From Roseibium aggregatum (GTDB lineage Bacteria; Pseudomonadota; Alphaproteobacteria; Rhizobiales; Stappiaceae), in contig NZ_JABFCZ010000005.1 in the NCBI RefSeq assembly GCF_014692675.1, positions 124,001 to 188,000 of the forward strand: 64,000 nt of DNA. Direction: 5' to 3'. The notes beneath the pieces are model-generated. The model searched no databases. It saw nothing but the letters and a program-made list of their open reading frames with translations, and had not been told where the DNA came from. Position 1 is the first letter of the stretch. Each line of letters starts with the position of its first letter. Positions 1-8,311 of this stretch are shown in pieces. The position numbers were made by a program, and so were the translations under genes.

Positions 1-241
1 GCGCGAGAAGCTGCTCGAAAACGTGGAGGGTCAGGTGGTCTCGATCATTGCCCGGATGCGTCCGGAGATGGCAGCCGCACAGCTTTCGACCTCGGATGAG
101 GATACGGCGACCGGCGTCCTCTTGAAACTCAAGCCGCGGGTGGCCAGCGAAATCCTCGATGAGATGGAGCCCGCACGGGCGGCACGCCTGACCCAGTTGA
201 TGGTCGGATTTTCAGAGTCCCTGGAAGATCGGAGCTTTTGA
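1..241 (+). CDS. motE: MotE family flagellar motility protein (5' truncated by window edge)
   Basis: The reading frame is open from base 2 to the TGA at 239-241, so only the last 79 residues of the protein are visible. They form a helical MgtE-N-like repeat (SIIARMRP, AAQLSTSDEDTATGVLLKLKP, EILDEMEPARAARL), the usual C-terminal half of rhizobial MotE. In Sinorhizobium MotE is a periplasmic chaperone for MotC, which is encoded here at 7117. The stop overlaps the flgH start (TGATG), so the two genes are translationally coupled. The family call rests on this domain and on the motE-flgH-fliL-fliP order typical of rhizobia; the signal peptide lies outside the window. Confidence 0.8.
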   Translation, partial: REKLLENVEGQVVSIIARMRPEMAAAQLSTSDEDTATGVLLKLKPRVASEILDEMEPARAARLTQLMVGFSESLEDRSF

Positions 242-942
242 TGCGCACTGCACTCGGTCTTGGCGGACTGCTCCTGCTCACAGGATGTGCCGGCCAGCTT
301 GAAGATGTCGGCAAGGCTCCGGCGATGACGCCCGTGGGATACGGCCTCCAGTCAAATCGTGCCGCCTATCCTTTGAACACTTTCGCCCCTGGCGGCGTGA
401 AGGATTACAATTCTCTCTGGGTTTCCAATCGCGAGAATTTCTTTGCCGATCCGCGCGCCCGCAAGATCGGCGATGTGCTGACCGTCCGGATCTTCATCAA
501 CGACAAGGCATCCCTCGACAATACCACCGACCGAAGCCGGGATTCCTCCATCGGTATCGGCGGCGACCTGTCCGCCACCTGGGATGGCGACAGCGTGTCG
601 GGCGATGCGTCCCTGAACGGGGATTCCGGATCGTCGTCGAAAGGGCAGGGCTCGATCGACCGGTCCGAACAGATCGTGCTTTCGGTCGCTGCCGTCGTCA
701 CCGACCGGTTGCCGAACGGCAATCTCGTCATTTCCGGTTCCCAGGAAGTGCGCGTGAATTACGAAATGCGCATTCTGCAGATCGCCGGCATCGTTCGTCC
801 GCGCGATATCCAGAGCGACAACACCATCCCCTACGACAAGATCGCCGAAGCGCGTGTCTCCTATGGCGGCAGGGGCCGCCTGTCGGAGGTCCAGCAGCCC
901 GGCTGGGGACAGCAGATCTACGACGCGATCACCCCTTTCTAA
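241..942 (+). CDS. flgH: Flagellar basal body L-ring protein FlgH
   Basis: This 233-residue lipoprotein builds the outer-membrane L-ring around the flagellar rod. The start at ATG 241 gives a short hydrophobic signal with a lipobox ending LLTGC, so Cys16 should be lipidated. A TTG one codon upstream is possible but unneeded. FlgH hallmarks are visible: SLWVSNRENFFADPRARKIGDVLTV near residues 56-80, then a Ser/Gly/Asp-rich stretch, and the conserved C-terminal GNLVISGSQEVRVNYE, ILQIAGIVRPRDI and NTIPYDKIAEARVSYGG segments. Length is normal for the family. It overlaps motE by one base and is followed by fliL after 34 bp. Confidence 0.97.
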   Translation: MRTALGLGGLLLLTGCAGQLEDVGKAPAMTPVGYGLQSNRAAYPLNTFAPGGVKDYNSLWVSNRENFFADPRARKIGDVLTVRIFINDKASLDNTTDRSRDSSIGIGGDLSATWDGDSVSGDASLNGDSGSSSKGQGSIDRSEQIVLSVAAVVTDRLPNGNLVISGSQEVRVNYEMRILQIAGIVRPRDIQSDNTIPYDKIAEARVSYGGRGRLSEVQQPGWGQQIYDAITPF

Positions 943-976
943 GAATTCCAAGGAAAAGAGAGAGACAGACTGCACC

Positions 977-1489
977 ATGTCCAATCTCGTTTCGCTGCCG
1001 TCCGGCCGCGCCGCCTATACCCAGGACCAGCCTTCCACGGCCTCTTTCGTTCTCGGTTTCCTGATGCTGACGGCCCTGTCCGTCGGGTGCGGCGCCATGC
1101 TTGCGTCGCATCTGGTCAGCGAGACCCGGGACCAGGTTCTCCAGCTTGAGCGGGACCACCGCCAGGGGGCGGCCGCCAACCTGAATTATGTGCTCAACGC
1201 CCGTCTCAAGACATTGAAACCGCTGGTGACCAACCTATCTGCGCCGAAGAACGCCTGGGTACGCCTGCAGGCCTCCCTCATCCTGAGCGAAGAAGCCAAG
1301 CAAGACGTCGATATCGTTGTCAGCCACATCGAAGAAGACATGCTGGCCTACATGAGAACCCTGACGATCGCCCAGATCGAGGGGCCGCTCGGCCTGCAGC
1401 ACCTCAGAGAGGATCTGAACGAGCGGGCGCGCATGCGTTCCAAGGGGCAGGTCCGCGAAGTCGTTCTGGAATCCCTGGTGGTGCAATGA
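977..1489 (+). CDS. fliL: Flagellar basal body-associated protein FliL
   Basis: This is a 170-residue single-pass inner-membrane protein of the stator-associated FliL family. The start at ATG 977 is preferred over an in-frame start at 854, because 854 lies deep inside flgH and 977 gives the usual short cytoplasmic tail. One TM segment spans about residues 24-46 and is followed by a periplasmic domain ending in the typical LREDLNERARMRSKGQVREVVLESLVVQ pattern. It overlaps fliP by 4 bp (ATGA). A second, more divergent FliL-like protein is encoded at 21222. FliL usually reinforces MotA/B stators at high load. Confidence 0.92.
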   Translation: MSNLVSLPSGRAAYTQDQPSTASFVLGFLMLTALSVGCGAMLASHLVSETRDQVLQLERDHRQGAAANLNYVLNARLKTLKPLVTNLSAPKNAWVRLQASLILSEEAKQDVDIVVSHIEEDMLAYMRTLTIAQIEGPLGLQHLREDLNERARMRSKGQVREVVLESLVVQ

Positions 1490-2229
1490 AGCGGATAACG
1501 TTAGCGGGTTTCATCCTTCTGGCCGGCGTAACCGCAGCCGCAGCCCAGGTTCCCGGTCTGTCCGATCTGCTGCCGGCCGGAGAGGCGAGCGCAAGCGGGC
1601 GGATCATCCAGGTTATCGCCCTGCTGACGGTTCTGTCCGTCGCCCCGGGTATCCTGATCATGGTGACCAGTTTCACCCGGTTTGCGGTGGCGTTTTCCTT
1701 CCTGAGGTCCGGCATCGGGCTGCAGACGACACCGGGTAACCTGATCCTGATCTCCCTGTCGCTGTTCATGACCTTCTACGTCATGGCCCCGACCTTCGAT
1801 CAGGCATGGAAGAGCGGCATTCAGCCGCTGATGAAGAACGAGATCACCGAGGAAGAGGCCTATACGCGGATCACGAAGCCGTTCCGCACCTTCATGCTGT
1901 CGCAGGTACGCGAGCAGGACCTGGTCCTTTTCGACGATCTTGCCGTCGGCCGGGTGACGGACGAAGAGGCCAAGGCGCCCGAGGACGTCGAAATGCGGGT
2001 GCTGATCCCGGCTTTCATGATTTCCGAATTGCGCCGGGGCTTCGAGATCGGCTTCCTGATTGCACTGCCGTTTCTCGTCATTGACATGATCGTCGCCACG
2101 ATCACCATGTCCATGGGCATGATGATGTTGCCGCCGACGGTGATCTCTCTGCCCTTCAAGGCGTTGTTTTTTATCCTGATCGACGGCTGGAACCTCCTGG
2201 TCGGCAGCCTTGTCAGGTCGTTTTTCTAA
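1486..2229 (+). CDS. fliP: Flagellar type III export gate protein FliP
   Basis: FliP (247 residues) forms the FliP5-FliQ4-FliR1 export gate in the centre of the MS ring. A cleavable signal-like N-terminus (residues 1-21, ending AAAAQ) is followed by four hydrophobic segments. The family signatures are clear: ILIMVTSFTRFAVAFSFLR, TPGNLILISLSLFMTFYVM, and the C-terminal IPAFMISELRRGFEIGFLIALPFLVIDM and SMGMMMLPPTVISLPFK. FliQ and FliR are encoded elsewhere in the window (15435 and 19125). The start is fixed by the ATGA overlap with fliL. Confidence 0.98.
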   Translation: MKRITLAGFILLAGVTAAAAQVPGLSDLLPAGEASASGRIIQVIALLTVLSVAPGILIMVTSFTRFAVAFSFLRSGIGLQTTPGNLILISLSLFMTFYVMAPTFDQAWKSGIQPLMKNEITEEEAYTRITKPFRTFMLSQVREQDLVLFDDLAVGRVTDEEAKAPEDVEMRVLIPAFMISELRRGFEIGFLIALPFLVIDMIVATITMSMGMMMLPPTVISLPFKALFFILIDGWNLLVGSLVRSFF

Positions 2230-2244
2230 AATTGGTCTCGGCCG

Positions 2245-2266
2245 CGCAAGCTTCACGTAAGCTTGC
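2245..2266 (+). promoter_or_regulatory. Predicted FtcR box upstream of flagellin (tandem 11-bp repeat)
   Basis: Two adjacent 11-bp units, CGCAAGCTTCA at 2245-2255 and CGTAAGCTTGC at 2256-2266, match the direct repeat seen upstream of five other flagellar units in this window. The same bases also form a perfect inverted repeat (2243-2253 with 2259-2269, 5-nt loop), but no T-run follows, so a terminator is less likely than a binding site. It ends 129 bp before the flagellin start, against 41-53 bp at the other units, which leaves room for a long leader. Binding by FtcR is inferred, not shown. Confidence 0.6.
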
Positions 2267-2283
2267 GCGTCTAGTCTGAAATT

Positions 2284-2392
2284 CACGGCAGGTTGAACCG
2301 CCAACTTCAAGGTTCAAGTGCATGACGCAATTCCTGCCGTGCCGGTGAAAATCCGGCATGTCCCGCTCTAACTTCAATCTTGAAAGGGACAT
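2284..2392 (+). promoter_or_regulatory. Structured flagellin mRNA leader that can pair with the ribosome-binding site
   Basis: Nearly every base between 2284 and 2392 can be placed in consecutive stems: 2284-2292 with 2333-2341 (9 bp), an inner stem 2293-2299 with 2311-2317 (7 bp), 2342-2345 with 2353-2356, and 2358-2364 with 2386-2392 (ATGTCCC/GGGACAT, 7 bp). The last stem covers part of the AAAGGG ribosome-binding site at 2383-2388, just before ATG 2396. FlbT is known to act on the flagellin 5' UTR in Caulobacter, and flbT is encoded at 14594. If transcription starts as close to the repeat box as at the other units, stems A/B may lie at the extreme 5' end of the RNA. Confidence 0.5.
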
Positions 2393-2395
2393 ATC

Positions 2396-3304
2396 ATGTC
2401 TAGCCTTATGACAAATGCGTCGGCAATGACCGCGCTGCAGACTCTGAACGCCACCAACAAACAGATGGACCAGGTGCAGAACCGCATTTCCACCGGTTAC
2501 CGTGTGTCGACTGCCTCCGACAACGCGGCCTACTGGTCGATTGCGACAACCATGCGCTCTGACAACATGGCCCTGTCTGCCGTTGAGGACGCTCTGGGTC
2601 TTGGTGCAGCAACGGTCGATGTCATGTACACGGCGACGGAAAGCACCGTGGATGTTGTGAACGAGATCAAGGCAAAGCTTGTTGCCGCCCGCCAGCCGGG
2701 TGTCGACCGCGCCAAGATCCAGTCCGACATCACCGAGCTTCAGGGCCAGCTGCAGACGATTGCCGACTCCTCTGTCTTCAACGGAGAAAACTGGCTCTCG
2801 GTCGACTCCGGTGCTGCAGACTACAACGCAACCAAAACCATCGTGGGTTCCTTCACCCGCTCCGGCGGTGCGATCACGATCGATACCATTGCCATCGACA
2901 TCACCCAGACCGAGCTGTTCGACGCGACTGCGACCGACGGCATCCTGGACGGTGCCAAGACCAATGGTAACGTCGTTTCCACGCTTGACATCTCGGCCCT
3001 GACCGACTCGGCAGCCGACCTGACGACCCTGGAAAACATGATCTCCGACGTGGACGAAGCCCTTGGTGAAATCACGGACTCTGCAACCCTGCTGGGTTCC
3101 GTGAAAAAGCGCGTTGACCTGCAGAAGGACTTCGTTTCGGCCCTGACGGACGCCATTGACCGTGGCGTCGGCCAGCTCGTCGATGCGGACATGAACGAGG
3201 AATCGACCCGTCTCCAGGCTCTGCAGGTGCAGCAGCAGCTCGGTATCCAGGCACTGTCGATTGCCAACTCGAACAGCCAGAACATTCTCTCGCTGTTCCG
3301 TTAA
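2396..3304 (+). CDS. fliC: Flagellin
   Basis: This is the filament subunit, 302 residues, and the only flagellin gene in the window. The N-terminal D0/D1 helices (MSSLMTNASAMTALQTLN, QNRISTGYRVSTASDNAAYWSIATTMRSD) and the C-terminal helices (LQALQVQQQLGIQALSIANSN, ending LSLFR) are the conserved coiled-coil regions. The central variable domain (about residues 140-215) is very short, as in many alphaproteobacterial flagellins. It has a strong AAAGGG ribosome-binding site and a strong terminator at 3330. It is transcribed on its own, with a candidate FtcR box and a folded leader upstream. Confidence 0.97.
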   Translation: MSSLMTNASAMTALQTLNATNKQMDQVQNRISTGYRVSTASDNAAYWSIATTMRSDNMALSAVEDALGLGAATVDVMYTATESTVDVVNEIKAKLVAARQPGVDRAKIQSDITELQGQLQTIADSSVFNGENWLSVDSGAADYNATKTIVGSFTRSGGAITIDTIAIDITQTELFDATATDGILDGAKTNGNVVSTLDISALTDSAADLTTLENMISDVDEALGEITDSATLLGSVKKRVDLQKDFVSALTDAIDRGVGQLVDADMNEESTRLQALQVQQQLGIQALSIANSNSQNILSLFR

Positions 3305-3329
3305 TCCATCCGGTCTTCCGGACGGCGCG

Positions 3330-3363
3330 GGCCGCGCTCTTCCCTCGAAGAGCGCGGCCTTTT
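3330..3363 (+). terminator. Rho-independent terminator of the flagellin gene
   Basis: A perfect 13-bp GC-rich stem (3330-3342 with 3347-3359) with a CCTC loop is followed at once by TTTTC. It starts 26 bp after the flagellin stop. Confidence 0.92.
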
Positions 3364-3427
3364 CATATGCGCATTTCCTGTCCGTCCGGCGCCCCGGGCG
3401 ACGTCCACGCGCGCCAAGGTATGCCGG

Positions 3428-3449
3428 CGCAACCTTCGCACAAGCTCAG
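3428..3449 (+). promoter_or_regulatory. Predicted FtcR box upstream of fliF
   Basis: Tandem units CGCAACCTTCG (3428-3438) and CACAAGCTCAG (3439-3449) fit the shared flagellar repeat and end 49 bp before the fliF start. The fliF promoter is the reported FtcR target in Brucella, which supports the assignment; here it is by sequence pattern only. Confidence 0.6.
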
Positions 3450-3498
3450 CCTTCGATAGTGGCCCAAATGATAACGGGCGATGCAACAGGGGTGATCT

Positions 3499-5139
3499 AT
3501 GCCTGGCCGCGAGCAAGCAGAAAAACTTTGGGCAAATCTCCAGGAACTCGGTGCAAGACGGTTGATTGCGTTGGCTCTTATTGGGCTCGCAACCATCCTG
3601 ACGGTCGGGCTGGGAGCCTATTATCTTTCCCGGCCCGAGCAGACGGTGCTCTATACCGGCCTGGACGGAGAAGATGTCACCCGCATCGGTTCGGCCCTTC
3701 AGGACGCCGGCATTCCCTATGATGTGAGTTCGGATGGCTCCGCCGTCATGGTCAATCACGCAGCGACCGCCAAGGCGCGGATGCTGCTGGCCGAAAAAGG
3801 CCTGCCGAGGGGCGCCAACGCCGGCTACGAACTCTTTGACGATCTCGGGTCCCTCGGCCTGACCTCCTTCATGCAGGAAGTGACCCGGGTTCGCGCCCTT
3901 GAGGGCGAACTCGCCCGGACCATCCAGCTGATGCAGGGCGTGCGGGCCGCCCGGGTCCATATCGTCCTGCCGGAAAAAGGCTCGTTCCGTCGCGATCAGC
4001 AGCCGCCATCGGCCTCTGTTGTGATCCGATCGGAAAAATCCGACGACATCCGCACTGCCGACGCGATCCGCCATCTGGTGGCAGCCGGCGTGCCGGGGAT
4101 GACGCCTGACAAGGTCACCGTTCTGGATACATCGGGCGAACTGCTTGCAGCGGGCGACGATCCGTCAAAGGCATCCGCCGGCCAGCTCGCCACCCTCGAG
4201 GCCGTCGTTTCCAGCCGGATCCAGGAAAACATCCGCAAGACGCTGACGCCCTATCTGGGGATCGACAATTTCCAGGTCAGCGTTGCCGCCGATCTGAATA
4301 CCGACCGCCGCAAGATTGCCGAGACGATCTACGATCCGGAATCCAGGACCGAAAGATCGGTCCGCACCATCCGGGAAAACGAAAATTCCCAGAACGCCAG
4401 CACGGAGCAGCCCACAACGGTGCAGCAGAATATTCCGGAGCAGAACGTTCAGGCGAAAAACGGTGAGCGGTCCAGCGAAGAAAATCAACGTCGCGAAGAA
4501 ACGGTCAACTACGAGATTTCGTCCAAGCGAATCGAGACGTCACAGGACGGTTTCAAGGTGGATCGGTTGTCTATCGCGGTGCTCGTCGACCGTGCCAGAC
4601 TAAATGCCTCACTTGGCGGCGAACCGGACCAGACGGCGATCGACAAGCAGCTTGAGGAAATCCGGCAACTTGCCGCGTCGTCCGCAGGCGTCGATGCCGC
4701 ACGCGGTGACATGGTCAAGGTCTCCGTGGTCGACTTCATCGATGCCGGCCGTGACCTCGAGCCGATTCCGCCCCTGAGCGTATCGGAATACCTGCTGCGC
4801 CAGTTCGGCAATATCATCAATGCCGCGGCCATCCTGATCGTGGCCGGCATGGTGATCTGGTTCGGTCTTCGTCCGGCCGTTGCCGCCCTTGTCCCGAAAG
4901 CGGCAACGGCAACGGCGGAAATCGCCGAGATGGCGATGATGCCGGAAGGCGGCAGTTTGAATGGCGAATATTCCGAACAGAACTATCTCACGTCGCCGGA
5001 TCATACCGCCATGCTGAGCGACCTGAATTCCAAGCTCAATCAGTCGCCGTTGAAGAAGCTCGAATCCCTCCTGGACTACAACGAGGAACAATCGGCCGCG
5101 ATCCTGCGCCAGTGGCTCTATGAAAGCGAAAGGGCATGA
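3499..5139 (+). CDS. fliF: Flagellar MS-ring protein FliF
   Basis: FliF (546 residues) assembles the MS ring that houses the export gate and carries the FliG rotor. TM segments lie at about residues 20-42 and 435-457. Between them is the periplasmic ring-building region, with QTVLYTGLDGEDVTRIGSALQDAGIPYD, GYELFDDLGSLGLTSFMQEV, ELARTIQLMQGVRAARVHIVLPE and a charged Gln/Asn-rich loop. The C-terminal tail LLDYNEEQSAAILRQWLYE is the FliG-binding helix. It begins a new transcription unit after the flagellin terminator and overlaps the next gene by 4 bp (ATGA). Confidence 0.98.
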   Translation: MPGREQAEKLWANLQELGARRLIALALIGLATILTVGLGAYYLSRPEQTVLYTGLDGEDVTRIGSALQDAGIPYDVSSDGSAVMVNHAATAKARMLLAEKGLPRGANAGYELFDDLGSLGLTSFMQEVTRVRALEGELARTIQLMQGVRAARVHIVLPEKGSFRRDQQPPSASVVIRSEKSDDIRTADAIRHLVAAGVPGMTPDKVTVLDTSGELLAAGDDPSKASAGQLATLEAVVSSRIQENIRKTLTPYLGIDNFQVSVAADLNTDRRKIAETIYDPESRTERSVRTIRENENSQNASTEQPTTVQQNIPEQNVQAKNGERSSEENQRREETVNYEISSKRIETSQDGFKVDRLSIAVLVDRARLNASLGGEPDQTAIDKQLEEIRQLAASSAGVDAARGDMVKVSVVDFIDAGRDLEPIPPLSVSEYLLRQFGNIINAAAILIVAGMVIWFGLRPAVAALVPKAATATAEIAEMAMMPEGGSLNGEYSEQNYLTSPDHTAMLSDLNSKLNQSPLKKLESLLDYNEEQSAAILRQWLYESERA

Positions 5140-5777
5140 CGATGCGCGGGAACATTGCAGCCTATATTCCGACACTGAACAGCGGGCCGTTCCAGACGCT
5201 GAATTCGACGGACGCCGTCATGGCCGAAGTGATGCCGGTGCATGTCCAGGAACAGCCGGAGCCGACCCTGGAAGAAAAGCTTGCCGCAGAATACGAACGG
5301 GGCCGCAAGGCTGGTGAGGCCTCGGCGACCGAGCGCCTGGAAGCCCGGCTTGCCGAAGAACGCCAGGCCCATGACGCGGAAGTCGCCGCTCTTCGGGAAA
5401 CGTTGCTTTCGGATCAGGCCGCTCTTCTGGGCGAAGGTATGAAAGCCGCGTTCGATGATCTCGAGAACCGGATCGCGGCCTGCGTGGCAGACGTCCTGGA
5501 ACCTCTGATCGAACAACAGATCGCATGCCGGATCGTCGCATCGTTCCGCGACACGCTTTCCCGGTTCCTGGAAGGCGATCAGGGCATGTTGGTCCGCGTC
5601 AGCGGGCCAGAGGCGCTTCTGGACCTGCTCCGGGCAGACCCGGGCGGGCTGGAAGGGCGGATTGAGTATCAGCCCGCTGCCGCTGCCGAGCTGACAACCG
5701 TGATCGGCGAAACAACCTTGAACACACGGTTTGCCGAATGGATGGCGCAACTGCGTCTGGCAATGGAGGCAGAGTGA
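5136..5777 (+). CDS. fliH: FliH-like flagellar export apparatus protein
   Basis: The 213-residue product lies directly after fliF in an ATGA overlap. Residues 35-100 are a long charged helix (EKLAAEYERGRKAGEASATERLEARL) as in FliH/SctL stator proteins. A C-terminal globular part carries ACVADVLEPLIEQQIACRIVASFRDTL and RVSGPEALLDLLR, and resembles the FliH C-terminal domain that binds the ATPase FliI (encoded at 29709). FliH/FliI energise substrate delivery to the export gate. Sequence signatures are weak, so the call rests on the coiled coil, length and position; no other FliH candidate is visible in the window. Confidence 0.65.
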   Translation: MTMRGNIAAYIPTLNSGPFQTLNSTDAVMAEVMPVHVQEQPEPTLEEKLAAEYERGRKAGEASATERLEARLAEERQAHDAEVAALRETLLSDQAALLGEGMKAAFDDLENRIAACVADVLEPLIEQQIACRIVASFRDTLSRFLEGDQGMLVRVSGPEALLDLLRADPGGLEGRIEYQPAAAAELTTVIGETTLNTRFAEWMAQLRLAMEAE

Positions 5778-5779
5778 GC

Positions 5780-7117
5780 ATGCAGGATACCTTGCCCAAC
5801 GAAATCGTCATTGTCCGGCGCAGGCCTGCCTGGGAAGGGGAAGCCCATCCCCATGGCGTGTGGAAGATCGCCTATGCCGACTTCATGACCGCAATGATGG
5901 CGTTCTTTCTTGTCATGTGGCTCATCAACGTGACCGACGACAGCGTCAAGAGCGGCGTCGCCCAGTATTTCAATCCCGTCAAGCTCGCTTCGACCGCGCC
6001 GAACAAGAAGGGGCTGAACGATCCGAATGTCGCCGGTACGACCAACGAAGACGGTGCCAATCTACCGGAAGGCGACCTGAATGCGGGCAACGGCCGCAAG
6101 GATGGCGTCGATATCCGGAAAGGGATTGCTCCGGAGGCTTCCGAACGCAGCTCCGGGGACACCAAGGGGCAGTTCACCCAGACCCATTCCGAGGCCCAGC
6201 TTTTCGCCGACCCTTACGCCGTGCTCGACAAGCTTGCCGGGATGGCGGCCTCTACTGAGGAAGTCAAATATTCAGATCGTGAATCCTATGGCGACGGACT
6301 GGAAAAGCAGGCCGGAGCGCGCGGAGGCGACGCGTTTCGCGATCCGTTCGATCCGCTCTATTGGCAGTTCCTTCCCACACGCGGCGCCGGTGAGGTCGAT
6401 TTCACCGCAGAGAAGTCGGACAAGACGCAGCCGGAGATGGTTACGGTCATCGAACCGAAGTCTCAGCCGATACCGGGCTCGGAGGACCCTGCCAAGGTCG
6501 GGGACGGCAATGCAAGCGTGGTTGCCCACCTCCTGGCTGGCAAAACGGCTGCTCACGAGGCAAATGAGGCCAAGCCCGGCGACTATGGTCTTTCCGACCA
6601 GCAGAAAGCGCTGCTGAAGTTGAAAGCAGCCGGAGCGTCCGATCCGGCTGACGGCGTCCCGCTGATGGAACGTTTGAATATCGCTCTGTCCACGACGGGC
6701 AGCGGCGCCATGAAGGAGACCGCGAACCGCGTCACGATCGATAAAGTCGACGACGGGGTCCTGATCAGTCTCACGGACGACCAGAATTTCGGCATGTTCG
6801 CCATCGGGTCGGCCGAACCCCGGCCGGAGCTCGTCGCCTTGCTCGGGCGCATCGGCAAGGTCGTCAGTGCGGAGAAGGGGCAGATCGTCATCAAGGGCCA
6901 TACGGATGCCCGGCCGTTCCGCTCCAGGAATTATGACAACTGGCGCCTGTCGACGGCCCGGGCACACATGGCTCTCTACATGCTCGCCCGCGGCGGTGTC
7001 CCGATGAAGCGCTTCGAGCGGGTCGAAGGCTACGCGGACCGTGACCTGAAACATCCCGAAGATCCCAATGCGGCATCCAACCGGAGGATTGAAATCTTCC
7101 TGAAGGAGGCGAGCTGA
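5780..7117 (+). CDS. motB: Flagellar stator protein MotB
   Basis: MotB (445 residues) anchors the proton-driven stator to peptidoglycan. I chose ATG 5780, which has GGAGG at 5765-5769; GTG 5774 overlaps the upstream stop, and the longer ORF from 5738 adds residues from inside the fliH-like gene. The single TM segment (about 28-50) contains the AYADFMTAMMAFFLVMWL signature with the proton-binding Asp34. A long low-complexity periplasmic linker follows, which makes the protein longer than the enteric form. The OmpA-like peptidoglycan-binding domain is C-terminal (IVIKGHTDARPF, NWRLSTARA, GYADRD, NRRIEIF). Its partner motA is at 26440. Confidence 0.96.
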   Translation: MQDTLPNEIVIVRRRPAWEGEAHPHGVWKIAYADFMTAMMAFFLVMWLINVTDDSVKSGVAQYFNPVKLASTAPNKKGLNDPNVAGTTNEDGANLPEGDLNAGNGRKDGVDIRKGIAPEASERSSGDTKGQFTQTHSEAQLFADPYAVLDKLAGMAASTEEVKYSDRESYGDGLEKQAGARGGDAFRDPFDPLYWQFLPTRGAGEVDFTAEKSDKTQPEMVTVIEPKSQPIPGSEDPAKVGDGNASVVAHLLAGKTAAHEANEAKPGDYGLSDQQKALLKLKAAGASDPADGVPLMERLNIALSTTGSGAMKETANRVTIDKVDDGVLISLTDDQNFGMFAIGSAEPRPELVALLGRIGKVVSAEKGQIVIKGHTDARPFRSRNYDNWRLSTARAHMALYMLARGGVPMKRFERVEGYADRDLKHPEDPNAASNRRIEIFLKEAS

Positions 7118-8310
7118 TGCTGTGCAGACTTTCAGCTTCTTTTCTGGCGGTTTTAGGCTGGGCCGGTCTTGCGGTTTCAACGCTGCACGCGGAACCGGTC
7201 ATGCCGCCTTATGAAATGGTCCGGACCCTGCAGTCGCTGCAGGCACAGGTCGCCCAGGGAAACAGCCAGGCCCTGGCAGCCCAGCGGGCCCTGCTGCTGC
7301 GCATGGAAAAGGACTTCATGGATGCTCCGGCTGTGGTCTGGCAGGATCCGCGCAATGCGCGGGCCGCTGTCATTCACCTGTTGAGCGGCGGTCATCCGGC
7401 GGTCATGCGGGAATTGATGAAATTCGATCCCTTGCCCCGAACCGATCCGGATCTGATGAAAGGGGCGCTGGCCTACGTGGAAGGCCGGGAACAACAGGCC
7501 GCCGAATTGCTGGCCCAGTTCGATCCCCGCGAACTGCCGCCGAGCCTCGGCGGTCATGTGGCCCTGGCCCTGGCGGCCGTCACCGTGCGTGACAAGCCAG
7601 AGACCGCCTTGACCTATCTCGGCCTTGCCCGGCTGCTGTTGCCCGGAAGCCTGGTCGAAGAAGCCGCCCTGCGCCGGGAGGTTTTCGTTGCCGGCACACT
7701 CGGGGATATCGAACGGTTCCAGACGCTTTCCATCACCTATCTGAGACGGTTCCGGAATTCCATCTATGCCGGCGATTTCAGGCGCCGGTTCATGCTGGCG
7801 ATCGACACGCTCGGATTTGCCAAAAGTCCCGAGAAATTCGCACTGATCGAAAGCCTTCTGAACGAATTCGATGAAGACACCCAGCGGACCCTTTACCTGC
7901 GTATGGCGCGAACCGCCTTGCTGAACGGCCAGCTTGCCATCGTGCGCAAGGTGGCGGATCGGGCCATCCCCCTGGCCATGGGCGGAACCCGCGAGGAAGC
8001 GCTTTTGAAGATCTACAAGGCCGGCGCCACGCTGGACGCCGCCGACATCAAGGCCGTCCGGGATACGCTCTGGTCCGTCGACAAGACCCTTCTGGAACCG
8101 GACGAGCAGGATCTACTGGATGCGGTCTATTCGGTGATGAATTCCGTGCGCCACTGGCCGGAACCGCCCACCAATGTCATCGGCGAATTTTCTTCCTATA
8201 CGCCGGAAAGCAAACCGGCGGACCCGGAGTGGATCACCCCGGTCATGCACCATGCCGATCAGCTGCTGACGGAAACGGACAAGCTTCTGGACCAAGCGGG
8301 GAACCCTTGA
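7117..8310 (+). CDS. motC: Periplasmic motility protein MotC
   Basis: This 397-residue protein starts with a signal peptide (about residues 1-25, ending LHAEP) and continues as an all-helical TPR-like domain. The EMVRTLQSLQAQVAQGN, YLRRFRNSIYAGDFRRRF and DEDTQRTLYLRMARTALLNG segments are characteristic of rhizobial MotC. In Sinorhizobium MotC binds MotB in the periplasm and affects motor function, with MotE as its chaperone. The start overlaps the motB stop (TGATG), supporting one transcript and coupled translation. Confidence 0.9.
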   Translation: MLCRLSASFLAVLGWAGLAVSTLHAEPVMPPYEMVRTLQSLQAQVAQGNSQALAAQRALLLRMEKDFMDAPAVVWQDPRNARAAVIHLLSGGHPAVMRELMKFDPLPRTDPDLMKGALAYVEGREQQAAELLAQFDPRELPPSLGGHVALALAAVTVRDKPETALTYLGLARLLLPGSLVEEAALRREVFVAGTLGDIERFQTLSITYLRRFRNSIYAGDFRRRFMLAIDTLGFAKSPEKFALIESLLNEFDEDTQRTLYLRMARTALLNGQLAIVRKVADRAIPLAMGGTREEALLKIYKAGATLDAADIKAVRDTLWSVDKTLLEPDEQDLLDAVYSVMNSVRHWPEPPTNVIGEFSSYTPESKPADPEWITPVMHHADQLLTETDKLLDQAGNP

Positions 8311-8311
8311 G

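Noticed and set aside
2243..2269. Hairpin as a rho-independent terminator of fliP
   Set aside because: No T-run follows, and the sequence fits the repeat box shared with other flagellar promoters better.
2341..2366. Similarity of the flagellin leader (GCCGGTGAAAATCCGGC followed by GTCCCGC) to the core of cobalamin riboswitches
   Set aside because: The upstream GGGAA element and the whole 3' half with the B12 box are missing, the start codon follows within 30 bp, and no B12-related gene is nearby. Kept only as a structured leader.
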